Below are positions 18,984 through 27,162 of a stretch of 64,000 bases of DNA, one piece after another. Origin of the DNA: Kitasatospora paranensis (GTDB lineage: Bacteria; Actinomycetota; Actinomycetes; Streptomycetales; Streptomycetaceae); the NCBI RefSeq assembly GCF_039544005.1, contig NZ_BAABKV010000001.1, forward strand, positions 8,246,001-8,310,000, given 5' to 3'. The position numbers and the translations under genes are program-made. Below the pieces are notes generated by a model that saw nothing but the letters and a program-made list of their open reading frames with translations, was not told the origin of the DNA and made no database searches. Every line of letters begins with the position of its first letter. Position 1 is the stretch's first letter.

Positions 18984-19035
18984 TCCCCGCCCTCGCCGCA
19001 CCGCCCACCCGGCCCCCCGACCGAGAAGGAACCCC

Positions 19036-20559
19036 TTGACCAACCTCGCCACCCTGCTGACGGACTCCGCGTGGGTCCACGGCGATCGGACCGCCGTCCG
19101 CGACGGGAACTCCGCGCTGACGTACGCCCGCCTGGACGACCTGAGCGCACGGGCCGCCGCGCTGCTGCGGGACCGGGGCGTCCGCCCCGGTGACCGGGTC
19201 GCCGTGATCATGCCGAACGTGCTGCACTTCCCCGTCGTCTACTACGCCGTCCTGCGGCTGGGTGCCGTGGTCGTGCCGATGAACCCGCTGCTCAAGGCGG
19301 GTGAGATCGCCTTCACCCTGCGCGATTCCGGCGCCCGGACGCTCCTGGCCTCACCCATGGCGGCCACCGAGGCGGCCGAAGCGTCCGCCGCCACCGGGAC
19401 CGACTTCCTGGTCGTCGAACCGGCCGGCTTCGACGCACTCCTCGACCGCACCGAACCGCTGCCCGGCGTCGCCGACGCCCGGGGCAGCGACCTCGCCGTG
19501 ATCCTCTACACCTCCGGCACCACCGGTACGCCGAAGGGCGCCGAACTGACGCACCGCAACCTTCTCGGCAACACCGCCACCGTCGTGCAGACCCTGTTCC
19601 ATGTCACCCCGGGCGACGTGCTCTTCGGCGGCCTGCCGCTGTTCCACGCCTTCGGCCAGACCTGCGGCCTCAACGCGGCCGTGGCCGCGGGCGCCACGCT
19701 GACCCTGCTCACCCGGTTCGATCCGGCGGCCGCACTGGAGACGATCCGCCGGGACGCCGTCACCGTCCTGCTCGGCGTCCCGACCATGTACGCGGCACTG
19801 CTGCACGCCGAACTCCCCGACGGGTTCGACGCCCCTCGTCTTCGTCTCGCCGTCTCCGGTGGTGCGTCCCTCCCCGTCGAGGTGCTGCACGGCTTCGAGA
19901 AGCGCTTCGGCGTCGACGTGCTCGAAGGCTACGGCCTGTCCGAGACGTCGCCGGTGGCCGCCTTCAATCCGCCGCACCGCCCTCGCAAACCCGGCTCCAT
20001 CGGCCTTCCCGTCCGTGGTGTGGAACTGCGGCTGGTCAGGACGGACGGGACGACCGCCGGTCCCGGTGAGATCGGCGAGATCGCGATCCGGGGCGAGAAC
20101 GTGATGGCCGGCTACCACAACCGTCCGCAGGCCACCGCCGAAGCGATCCGCGACGGGTGGTTCCACACCGGTGACCTCGCCCGCGTCGACGAGGACGGCT
20201 ACCACTTCATCGTCGACCGCACCAAGGACCTGATCATCCGCGGCGGCTGCAACGTCTACCCGCGCGAGATCGAGGAGGTCCTGTACGCGCATCCTGCGGT
20301 CGCCGAGGCCGCCGTCGTCGGCATACCGGACCGGCTGCTCGGGGAGGAGGTCGCCGCGGTGGTGGTCCTCAGGGCCGACGCCCGGGCGACTGCGCCGGAG
20401 ATCCGCGACCATGTGAAGGCGGAGGTCGCCGCCTACAAGTACCCGCGCGTCGTCACCTTCGCCGAAGCCCTCCCCAAGGGGCCGACCGGCAAGATCCTCA
20501 AGCGCGAGATCGTCGTCGCCCGGGCTCCGGCCCCGGTCGAGTCCCGAGCCGGGTCCTGA
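19036..20559 (+). CDS. long-chain-fatty-acid/aromatic acid CoA ligase (AMP-binding)
   Basis: 507 residues from a TTG start with AAGGA just upstream. ANL superfamily motifs in order: YTSGTTGTPKGAEL (A3), EGYGLSETSP (A5), TGDLARVDEDGYHFIVDRTK (A7/A8), NVYPREIEEV and PKGPTGKILKREI with the catalytic Lys (A10). The enzyme activates a carboxylic acid as acyl-AMP and transfers it to CoA. Last gene of the operon starting at 16341; together with the hydrolase it suggests ester or amide cleavage followed by CoA activation of the released acid. Confidence 0.93.
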   Translation: MTNLATLLTDSAWVHGDRTAVRDGNSALTYARLDDLSARAAALLRDRGVRPGDRVAVIMPNVLHFPVVYYAVLRLGAVVVPMNPLLKAGEIAFTLRDSGARTLLASPMAATEAAEASAATGTDFLVVEPAGFDALLDRTEPLPGVADARGSDLAVILYTSGTTGTPKGAELTHRNLLGNTATVVQTLFHVTPGDVLFGGLPLFHAFGQTCGLNAAVAAGATLTLLTRFDPAAALETIRRDAVTVLLGVPTMYAALLHAELPDGFDAPRLRLAVSGGASLPVEVLHGFEKRFGVDVLEGYGLSETSPVAAFNPPHRPRKPGSIGLPVRGVELRLVRTDGTTAGPGEIGEIAIRGENVMAGYHNRPQATAEAIRDGWFHTGDLARVDEDGYHFIVDRTKDLIIRGGCNVYPREIEEVLYAHPAVAEAAVVGIPDRLLGEEVAAVVVLRADARATAPEIRDHVKAEVAAYKYPRVVTFAEALPKGPTGKILKREIVVARAPAPVESRAGS

Positions 20560-20654
20560 CCGGACCGGACCGGGCCTGCGCCCCCCGACCCCGCGCCGAA
20601 CGCCGGGACGCCGTCCGAGGCGGGGCCGGCCTCCGGGGTCACGGCACGCTCGCG

Positions 20655-21074
20655 TCAGCCGGTCGTGCGGGTCAGCGCGACCACGGGGATCCGGCGCCCG
20701 GCGCTCTCCTGGAATCCGGCGAAGTAGGGCGTGTGCTCCAGCTGTCGGCCCCAGAGCCGTGCACGCTCCGCGCCCTCGACCTCGGTCGCCGTCACCTCGT
20801 ACGTCTCGGTGCCCACCTCGACACCGGCCGCCGGATCGGCCAACAGGTTGTGGTACCAGCCGGGATGGCTCTCCCTGCCGCCGTTGGCGGCGAAGACCAC
20901 GAGCCGCTCCCCGTCCCGCAGGTAGGTCATGGGCATCGTCCGTGACTGCCCGCTGCGGGCCCCGACGGTCGTCAACAGCAGGAGGGGAACCCCCGCGAAG
21001 TCACCGCCGACGACTCCGCCGGCGGACCGGAACTCGTCGATCACCAACTGATTGCGCCGCAAACGTTCCGACAT
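20655..21074 (-). CDS. nitroreductase/deazaflavin-dependent oxidoreductase (DDN family)
   Basis: 139 residues with the F420-binding split-barrel pattern: NQLVIDEFRSAGGVVGG, PLLLLTTVGARSGQSRTMPM, LVVFAANGGRESHPGWYHNL and PVVALTR at the end. The GARSGQSRTMP and HPGWYHNL blocks are the hallmark of the Mycobacterium Ddn family. It would use reduced F420 to reduce quinones or nitro compounds. It lies just downstream of the ECF41 sigma gene (about 80 bases) and may be cotranscribed with it. Confidence 0.9.
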   Translation of the reverse strand: MSERLRRNQLVIDEFRSAGGVVGGDFAGVPLLLLTTVGARSGQSRTMPMTYLRDGERLVVFAANGGRESHPGWYHNLLADPAAGVEVGTETYEVTATEVEGAERARLWGRQLEHTPYFAGFQESAGRRIPVVALTRTTG

Positions 21075-21156
21075 GGATGTCAGTCCTTTCCGAGCACCGT
21101 GGGTCCCTCGCCCGAACGGCCGGGTGGCCGAAGTCCAGCCGGAGGAACGCCGCTCG

Positions 21157-22140
21157 TCAAGACCGGCCGCGACCGACCCGACCGGTGGCGGCCGGGGCGG
21201 GGCCGATCCGCCAGGGTCCGAGCTTCTCGGGGTTGCGCACGGCCCAGATGTTCCTGATCCGGTCCCCCGCGATCCCGAACGCGAACACGGTCACGGTGGT
21301 GCCGTCCTGCTGCGCCGCCAGGCCGGGCAGACCGTTGACCGTGCACTCCAGGAAGGTCGTCCGGTCGCCCGAGACACGCGCGATCTCGGCGTAGGCACGG
21401 GCGATCCGCCCACCGCCCATGATCGGGCGCAGGTGGGTGACGGCCAGCCCGCCGCCGTCGGCGGTCGCGGTGGCATCGGGGGCGAGCAGACCGATCAGGG
21501 CGTCGATGTCCTTGGCCTCCCATGCCGTTCTGAACCTCCTGACGATGGCGGCCTGCCCGGCGTTCGGGCCCGCCGGGACCTCTGCCGTGCGGATGCGGCG
21601 GCGGGCGGACGAGGCCAGTTGGCGGCACGCCGCCGGGGTGCGGCCCATGATCGCGGCGACCTCGCCGAACGGGTAGCGGAACACGTCGTGCAGGACGAAC
21701 GCGACCCGCTCGGCCGGTGTCATCGCGTCCAGGACGACCAGGAAGGCCATCGTCACCGACTCGTCGAGGGTGACCCGGTCCGCCGGGTCCGTCCCGCCGA
21801 CGCCGGAGCGCCCGGTGATCCACTCCGTGGGCTCGGGCAGCGGCTCCGGGATCCAGTCGCCCACGTACGTCTCCCGTCTGGCCCGCGCCGAGCCGAGCAG
21901 GTTCAGGCAGATGCGGGCGGCGACCGTCACCAGCCAACCGCCGGGCGACTCGATGGCGCGCTGCTGCTCCGAGGACATGGCGTACCAGCGGGCGTAGGTC
22001 TCCTGCACGACGTCCTCGGCATCGGTGACGGATCCGAGGAGCCGATAGGCGAGGTTGATCAGCCGGTGCCGCTCGCTCATGATCGCGCCGAGGCCCGGAT
22101 CGTCCCGATCGTCACCGGGCCCTTCCGCTCTGGTCGTCAT
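21157..22140 (-). CDS. ECF41-type RNA polymerase sigma factor (SigJ-like)
   Basis: 327 residues from ATG 22140, with GGAGAGGG upstream. Sigma2: LINLAYRLLGSVTDAEDVVQ ETYARW. Sigma4: LVVLDAMTPAERVAFVLHDV and the HTH FGEVAAIMGRTPAACRQLAS. The C-terminal third is a SnoaL-like domain with ATADGGG and RNPEKLG; ECF41 proteins carry DGGGK and NPDKL motifs there that tune activity in place of an anti-sigma factor. ECF41 genes usually lie next to an oxidoreductase or decarboxylase-like target. Here the divergent NTF2-LUD gene and the downstream Ddn-like gene are the candidates. Confidence 0.92.
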   Translation of the reverse strand: MTTRAEGPGDDRDDPGLGAIMSERHRLINLAYRLLGSVTDAEDVVQETYARWYAMSSEQQRAIESPGGWLVTVAARICLNLLGSARARRETYVGDWIPEPLPEPTEWITGRSGVGGTDPADRVTLDESVTMAFLVVLDAMTPAERVAFVLHDVFRYPFGEVAAIMGRTPAACRQLASSARRRIRTAEVPAGPNAGQAAIVRRFRTAWEAKDIDALIGLLAPDATATADGGGLAVTHLRPIMGGGRIARAYAEIARVSGDRTTFLECTVNGLPGLAAQQDGTTVTVFAFGIAGDRIRNIWAVRNPEKLGPWRIGPAPAATGRVGRGRS

Positions 22141-22188
22141 GGTCCGGCCCTCTCCCTGGATCGCCTCGGTGTCTCCACCCGTCACCCC

Positions 22189-22259
22189 GTACGACAGCGC
22201 AGCCCCCGGAATGTGAGGCCGACGCACGCCTCACATTCCGCGGCGCTGCGCTGTCGTAC
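22189..22259. promoter_or_regulatory. mirrored promoter pair in a 71-bp inverted repeat
   Basis: Two identical outward-facing blocks. GTACGACAGCGCAGC (22189-22203) mirrors GCTGCGCTGTCGTAC (22245-22259), and GGAATGTGAGGC (22208-22219) mirrors GCCTCACATTCC (22228-22239). Reading toward either gene the order is GCCTCACATTCC, 4-5 bases, then GCTGCGCTGTCGTAC. CTCACA and TCGTAC resemble the TGTCACA / CGTC elements reported for ECF41 promoters, at plausible spacing. Both divergent genes would thus be driven by the same sigma factor. Confidence 0.65.
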
Positions 22260-22295
22260 CGGTGAGGACGACAACACGCTGGAGAGGGGACTGTG

Positions 22296-23417
22296 ATGAA
22301 CGACTTCCAGGCCATCGCGGACCGTGTCGAGATCGAAGCGCTGCGCGGCGAGTTCACCGATGCCGCAATGATGCGCGACCGGCCCCGCCTGGCATCGCTG
22401 TTCACACCGGACGGTGTGCTGCGGATACCCGACATCCCCGCCGAGCAGGTCGGCCGCGAAGAGATCCGGACCGGTGGCGAGCGGCTGCAGAGCCAGTGGG
22501 ACTTCTTCGTCCAGACCACGCACCCGGGCACCATCCTGCTCGACGGCGACACCGCGACCGGCCGCGCCTACATCCAGGAACTCGCGCGCACCCTCGACGG
22601 ACGCCAGGGCCTGAACTACGCCGTCTACCACGACCGTTACCGGCGCACGGCGGAGGGCTGGAAGTTCGCCGAGCGGGTGTACGAGGTCAGGTACCTCGAC
22701 ACCTCCCCGCTGGCGGGCACGGCGCCCCGCGCGGCCCGGGGCGCCGAGGACGACGCGACGGACGCCACAGCGACCCCGGTGGACGCCACGGCCGCCCCGG
22801 CTCCGGCCGTGTCCTTCACCGATCCGGCATCGGCCGAACGGCTGGAGCGAGCGGCCGCCGCGCTGCGCGCCAACGGCTTCGCCGCCGAGATCCTCGACGA
22901 CGCCGCGGCCGCGCGGGCCCGCATCGGGGAACTGATCCCCGAGGGCGCCGGCGTGCTCACCGGGGCCAGCGAAACCCTGCGCCTGTCCGGGATCGACGAG
23001 GACATCAACGCCGGCGGCCGGTACGACGCCGTCAAGCCGCGCGTCCTGGCCATCGACCGTGCCACCGGCGCCGACGAGATCCGAAGGCTGATGGCCGGCC
23101 CCGACTTCGTCGTCAACAGCGTCGCCGCCGCCACCGAGACCGGCTCGCTCGTTCTCGCCTCGGGCAGCGGCAGCCAACTGCCGGCCAACGCGGGCGGTGC
23201 CGGCCACGCGGTCTGGATCGTCGGCGCCCAGAAGGTGGTGCCCGACCTGAGCACGGCGCTGCGCCGCGTCGAGGAGCACGTCCTCCCGCTGGAGAACGTC
23301 CGCGCCCAGGCGGCGTACGGTATGCCCAGCGCGGTCAACCGCCTGCTCGTCCTGAACGCGGAACCCCGTCCGGGGCGCGGCACCGTGCTGCTTCTCCGCG
23401 AGGCCATCGGCTATTGA
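22296..23417 (+). CDS. NTF2/SnoaL-like domain fused to a LUD (LutC/YkgG-type) domain
   Basis: 373 residues. Residues 1-135 are an NTF2/SnoaL domain (ADRVEIEALRGEFTDAAMMR, DRYRRTAEGWKFAERVY). After an Ala/Thr/Asp-rich linker (about 140-170), residues 175-373 form a LUD domain: LERAAAALRANGFAAEIL, GVLTGASETLRLSGI, VAAATETGSLVLASG and VWIVGAQKVVPDLSTALRRV. LUD proteins are linked to lactate use and the phosphosugar-isomerase-like fold. The fusion is uncommon in my experience. Start is ATG 22296 or GTG 22293, after GGAGAGGGG. Divergent from the ECF41 gene and sharing its promoter motif. Confidence 0.85.
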   Translation: MNDFQAIADRVEIEALRGEFTDAAMMRDRPRLASLFTPDGVLRIPDIPAEQVGREEIRTGGERLQSQWDFFVQTTHPGTILLDGDTATGRAYIQELARTLDGRQGLNYAVYHDRYRRTAEGWKFAERVYEVRYLDTSPLAGTAPRAARGAEDDATDATATPVDATAAPAPAVSFTDPASAERLERAAAALRANGFAAEILDDAAAARARIGELIPEGAGVLTGASETLRLSGIDEDINAGGRYDAVKPRVLAIDRATGADEIRRLMAGPDFVVNSVAAATETGSLVLASGSGSQLPANAGGAGHAVWIVGAQKVVPDLSTALRRVEEHVLPLENVRAQAAYGMPSAVNRLLVLNAEPRPGRGTVLLLREAIGY

Positions 23418-23485
23418 CAGGTCCGGGTGAGCCCCGGGTCTCGTTGGGCGGGCCGCGTGGCCTGCGTGGCCCGCGTGCGCAAAGG

Positions 23486-23518
23486 CCGAAGGGCCCGGCG
23501 GTGTGCCGGGCCCTTCGG
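23486..23518 (+). terminator. 14-bp perfect hairpin terminator
   Basis: CCGAAGGGCCCGGC (23486-23499) pairs with GCCGGGCCCTTCGG (23505-23518), 5-nt loop, 70 bases after the NTF2-LUD stop. The rest of the interval up to 23677 is strongly GT-skewed and holds no gene. Confidence 0.85.
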
Positions 23519-23677
23519 GTGCCGCGGTGGTCCGGGTGTGGTGTGCCGGGTCGCGGGGTGCCCCGGGTGGTCCCTGTCCGACCGTCCCGGGGCCGGGGGT
23601 GGTCGTGTGCGGGTGGGGGCGGTCGGGGCGCGGCAGGTGCTGCCGCGCCGGCCGGTGCCGCCGGTGGGGGCTGGTTC

Positions 23678-24073
23678 TTAGTACCAGTGGTGGTTCTGCC
23701 AGAACGACCAGGCGGCGTTCGGGCTGCCGTAGCGGGAGTTCATGTAGTCGTAGGCCCACTTGATCTGGGTCTTCGGGTTGGTCTTCCAGTCCGCACCGGC
23801 GGAGGCCATCTTGGACCCCGGCAGGGCCTGGCCCAGGCCGTAGGCGCCGGAGGAGGCGTTGGTGGCGTGCGTGTTCCAACCGGACTCGTGCGAGATGATC
23901 TGGTTGAAGGACGCCAGCTGGTTCGCGGGCACGACCTGGGCGGCGATGGCCTGCGGGGAGAGGGTGGCGGCGGAGGCCGTGGCCGGCATGAGGCCGGCAC
24001 CCAGGGCGGTGGCTGCGGCGGCGCCGGTGAGAAGAACGGCCGAGGTGCGCATACGAAGCTTAAAAGCGGGCAT
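23678..24073 (-). CDS. secreted lytic transglycosylase-like protein
   Basis: 131 residues from ATG 24073. Signal peptide with KLRMRTSAVLLTGAAAATAL and an AXA-like end ATASA. The mature part has NQIISHESGWNTHATNASSG, AYGLGQALPGSKM and QIKWAYDYMNSRYGSPNAAW: the SLT/lysozyme-like fold with the catalytic Glu in SHESGW. Such small proteins cleave peptidoglycan and occur in multiple copies in streptomycetes. Upstream GAGG is 11 bases from the ATG, slightly long. Confidence 0.9.
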   Translation of the reverse strand: MPAFKLRMRTSAVLLTGAAAATALGAGLMPATASAATLSPQAIAAQVVPANQLASFNQIISHESGWNTHATNASSGAYGLGQALPGSKMASAGADWKTNPKTQIKWAYDYMNSRYGSPNAAWSFWQNHHWY

Positions 24074-24735
24074 GAAGAACAGGACCTCAATCGGGTTGGC
24101 CGGGTCCCGCCCGCTGACGACCACGGGCCGGACAGGGGCCACGGGTTCGAGTGCGGGACTCGGCGAGGAGCCACGGACCGGCGGGACAGGTGCCGGATGC
24201 GGCTGGCGACGAGAGCCATTGTTGGCAGAGTGCCCCCGGCGCTGCCAAGGCCCCCGGCTACGACCCGGCGTCGTAGCGAGGGGAGGATGCGCCGACCGGA
24301 ATACCGTCGGCGTTCGTCCCGCGGTGGGCGGGCGCCGCGCCGGTGTCGCAACGGCACGGCGCCCGCCCGGACTGCCCGTGGCCCAGGCCGGTCGGGTCTC
24401 CTATGTGTCGTCGTAGTGGCCTGTGGCGTGTGAGGACCCTCACCGGCCGCACCCGGTCGCCCGTCACCGAGAAGCCGGACGGGCCGCACGCTCCGTGGCG
24501 GCCGCGGCGGCCACCGTGCGAGCGGCGTCACATCCGACCGGCCCGCCGGCGGTCCGCCCCCGGCGCCGGCCGTCACGCGCTGTCGCCGCACCACGCCGCA
24601 CCGCCCCCGACAGTGGCCGACCTGGCGGTCCTCGACGGCATCGAGCGTGGACCTGCGGCCGAGCCCTGCCCAGGCCGCGGCACGGAACGGCGCCGCTGCC
24701 ACGACCGGCCCGGTGTCCCCCTTCCGGCGATGTCC
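24074..24735. other. gene-free interval with one strong hairpin
   Basis: About 660 bases. The first 200 bases upstream of the transglycosylase start form a long leader rich in short complementary GC blocks. GGGCGGGCGCCG (24326-24337) pairs with CGGCGCCCGCCC (24357-24368), 19-nt loop; it may terminate transcription from the minus-strand gene ending at 24736, though it is far away. No coding frame recognised. Confidence 0.45.
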
Positions 24736-25266
24736 TCAGGTGAAGTACAGCGAGGCCTTCTCCAGTACGTGTCCCGTGAACATCCCGCCCCAGGCGACCC
24801 GGCCCCGGTACATGGTGATCCGGGCAGCGGCCGGAGTCGGCGCCTCCACCGTGATCGGCCGGCCGACCAGGGAGGTGCCGAGCGTCCGGGCGTCCGCGGC
24901 GGCCCACTCCCTCGCGGACTGCTCGACCCGGCCGCCGACCAGGGCGGGCAGGATCATCGCCGCGTTACGGGCACCGGGCAGGCCGCCGCTGCGCAGGTGC
25001 TTGCTGTAATCCATTGCCCATCCGGTGAACTCGTGCAGCGAGGCCCGGTCGACCTCGGGAACGGCGGTGGCGAGGACGAACAGCTCGACCTTGGTGCCGA
25101 ACCACTGCACCTTGCGGTCCGACCGGCTGCCGATCACCACCCGGCGATCACGCCAGGTGGTCGTGGTCACCACACAGCCATCGGCCCTCAGCCGCTCACC
25201 GAGCCCCTCCAGGTAGGCGGTGGTGCCGTCGGCCGGCGCTGCTCCGTCGATCTGTCGCTCCGTCAT
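24736..25266 (-). CDS. conserved hypothetical protein, about 176 aa
   Basis: Starts MTERQIDGAAPADGTTAYLE; AGGA lies eight bases before the ATG. It continues CVVTTTTWRDRRVVIGSRSD, KVELFVLATAVPEVDRASLH, and a central helix AREWAAADARTLG. No signal peptide and only short hydrophobic runs, so probably cytoplasmic. The 'FGTKVELFVLAT' pattern reminds me of a hypothetical family in streptomycetes, but no function is known. Divergent from the 107-aa gene. Confidence 0.7.
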   Translation of the reverse strand: MTERQIDGAAPADGTTAYLEGLGERLRADGCVVTTTTWRDRRVVIGSRSDRKVQWFGTKVELFVLATAVPEVDRASLHEFTGWAMDYSKHLRSGGLPGARNAAMILPALVGGRVEQSAREWAAADARTLGTSLVGRPITVEAPTPAAARITMYRGRVAWGGMFTGHVLEKASLYFT

Positions 25267-25437
25267 GTACGCCATCCTGCCCCGGGGGTACGACATCGGG
25301 AAGGCGGGCGTGACGCTGCCTCCCGACGCCTGGGTCTGATCGCCGCGCCCTCCGGAACCCGCAGTGCGGCGACACCACAGGTCCGTTCGCCGGGTGAAGG
25401 CAGCGACGGCCGGAGAGGCTGTGCGTACTCTCGCCCT

Positions 25438-25761
25438 GTGAATGATCAGGAGCAGTACGTCAGGTATCGCGAGGACTCGAAGGTGCTGGCGGCCATCGGC
25501 GTGTGCGTCGACGCTCAGGTCGGCCCGGTCACCGTGCGCCTGCCGAAGGCTTTGGCCGAGGCCGCGGTGGCGGCGTGGGACCGTGACGAGGTGGGTGGGC
25601 TGGGTGAGGAGACGTACGAGCAGTACGCCCTGCGGGACTGCGCCGCCGAGCTCGCGTTCATCGGTCTTGCGATCACGCGGCACGGACGCACGGACGGCGA
25701 AGAGGTCGTCGTGGACCTGAACGTGGCCTCCGCCGGGGCCGCTGTCCGTGCGTCGCAGTAG
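25438..25761 (+). CDS. hypothetical protein, 107 aa, leaderless-type start
   Basis: The GTG at 25438 lies six bases after TACTCT (25426-25431), a TANNNT -10 box, so translation probably starts at the transcript end. Sequence VNDQEQYVRYREDSKVLAAI then TVRLPKALAEAAVAAWDRDE. Soluble and acidic, with one likely alpha/beta unit. Codon use is normal for the region. No family recognised. Confidence 0.65.
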   Translation: MNDQEQYVRYREDSKVLAAIGVCVDAQVGPVTVRLPKALAEAAVAAWDRDEVGGLGEETYEQYALRDCAAELAFIGLAITRHGRTDGEEVVVDLNVASAGAAVRASQ

Positions 25762-25847
25762 GCGGGCTGTGGCCGGGCTGCGCAGGCGCCCCGCGCGCAA
25801 TGGCCTCGCCAGTGCCGACGGGGAAGGCCACGGGGTCAGTGGGGAGC

Positions 25848-26660
25848 TCAGGGAGCGAGGACGACGGTCGGGCGGAGTCGGGCGGCCCGGTCGGTCGCGA
25901 GGCGGTGGATGAGGACGAACATCACCGGGACCAGCAGTGCCCACGACGACCACACGCCCAGCATGACCGGATGCCAGACCGGCAGTTGGTAGGGGTACCG
26001 CCATGCCCCCAGGCAGGTGGCGATGTTCTCGGCGAGCCAGAGGAGGAAGCCGATCAGGGCGAAGGCGAGCGCCAGCGGCATCCGGTGCCGGATCCTGCCG
26101 ACGGTGAAATGGACCATGCTGCCCGCCGACACCCAGAACAGGGTCAGGGCGAGCACCCACCGCAGATCCGGCAGCCAGTGGTCGGTGAGGAAGTCCAGGT
26201 AGGCGCCGGCGGAGACGGCGGTGACCACGCCGGGCCGGTATCGGCTGACCTGCACCTCCAGGATCCGCCAGGCGGAGCAGACGTAGCTGCCGACGGCGGC
26301 GTACATGAAGCCGCTGTAGAGGGGCACGCCGGCGACCTTGGTCAGCGCCGCCTCGGGGTAGCTCCAGGAGCCGACGCCGACCTTCACCAACTCCAGCACC
26401 AGGCCGAGCAGATGGCACACCGCGATGGCCGCGACGTCACGTCGGGACTCCCAGCCGACGAGCCAGGACAGCGCCGTGAGCGACACCCCGTAGACCAGCA
26501 GGAGGTCATAGGGCGGGATCGGGCCGGCCGGCAGCAGTCGCACCGACGCCATCCCGGCGAACAGCGCGACGGCGAAGGCGCAGCTCCGGGCCTGGAGCCA
26601 ACCGAGGCGCAGCAGTTGTCCGCCGAAGAGGAGGCTGCCGCGCACGAGTGTCGGACGCAT
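25848..26660 (-). CDS. DUF817 family integral membrane protein
   Basis: 270 residues with eight to nine hydrophobic helices. Signature blocks: VLELVKVGVGSWSYPE, GVPLYSGFMYAAVGSYVCSA, LDFLTDHWLPDLRWVLAL, and LIGFLLWLAENIATCLGAWR. These match DUF817, a membrane family of unknown role. ATG at 26660 is the first methionine giving the whole family N-terminus. It ends 86 bases past the convergent 107-aa gene. Confidence 0.88.
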   Translation of the reverse strand: MRPTLVRGSLLFGGQLLRLGWLQARSCAFAVALFAGMASVRLLPAGPIPPYDLLLVYGVSLTALSWLVGWESRRDVAAIAVCHLLGLVLELVKVGVGSWSYPEAALTKVAGVPLYSGFMYAAVGSYVCSAWRILEVQVSRYRPGVVTAVSAGAYLDFLTDHWLPDLRWVLALTLFWVSAGSMVHFTVGRIRHRMPLALAFALIGFLLWLAENIATCLGAWRYPYQLPVWHPVMLGVWSSWALLVPVMFVLIHRLATDRAARLRPTVVLAP

Positions 26661-26845
26661 GTGCTGATGGACGCATCGTCGGACGCGTCGGGTTCCCTTC
26701 CGGACGGGCCCGGATCCCGGCGCACGAGCCGTCGCGACGCCGTGTCGATTCCAGCGATCGGGTTGCACCGTGGGACCGCGCGGGCACGGTGGCACTGCGA
26801 CCCTCCGGCAATCCCTGCGCTCCGCGACAGCCGCTGGCGTCGGGT

Positions 26846-27046
26846 TCAGGCGAGGACCTGGGCAAGGACGGCCGTGATGGCGGTGGCCAGGGTGAGGACA
26901 CCGGCGAAGGCGGTCGCGGCGCGCATCAGGGCGGTCGGGTGGGTGGCTCCGTCGAGACGGGCCAGTACACAGGCGGCGGCGGCCGCCAGAAGTGCGAACA
27001 CGACGACGAGGGCTGCGGTCAGAAGGACGACGGCGAGGCGATTCAC
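26846..27046 (-). CDS. small two-helix membrane protein, 66 aa
   Basis: GTG at 27046 with GGGGAGA upstream. Two hydrophobic segments (LAVVLLTAALVVVFALLAAA and AATAFAGVLTLATAITAVLA) separated by a short DGATH loop. Divergent from the HTH/NTPase gene at 27163, 116 bases away. I recall similar tiny membrane proteins in streptomycetes, function unknown. Confidence 0.6.
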   Translation of the reverse strand: MNRLAVVLLTAALVVVFALLAAAAACVLARLDGATHPTALMRAATAFAGVLTLATAITAVLAQVLA

Positions 27047-27118
27047 GGCGATCTCCCCAGGGAGGACGGAGGTTGACGCGTTCGACTTTCGCGGAACCGG
27101 TGTCGGCCAGGGGCGATC

Positions 27119-27144
27119 TGGACAAAGCTGGACACCGGTGGACA
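27119..27144 (+). promoter_or_regulatory. three TGGACA repeats at 10-bp phase
   Basis: TGGACA occurs at 27119, 27129 and 27139, exactly 10 bases apart, ending 19 bases before the GTG of the HTH/NTPase gene. Helically phased direct repeats suit a cooperatively binding regulator, possibly the HTH protein itself. Confidence 0.5.
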
Positions 27145-27162
27145 CGCAGGGCTGGGGAGCAT

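Noticed and set aside
24074..24280. Possible ydaO (c-di-AMP) riboswitch before the secreted transglycosylase
   Set aside because: Such leaders are common before cell-wall hydrolases in streptomycetes, but the conserved GGGGTGAAUC and CCGAAUCCGACAGCU blocks are not present.
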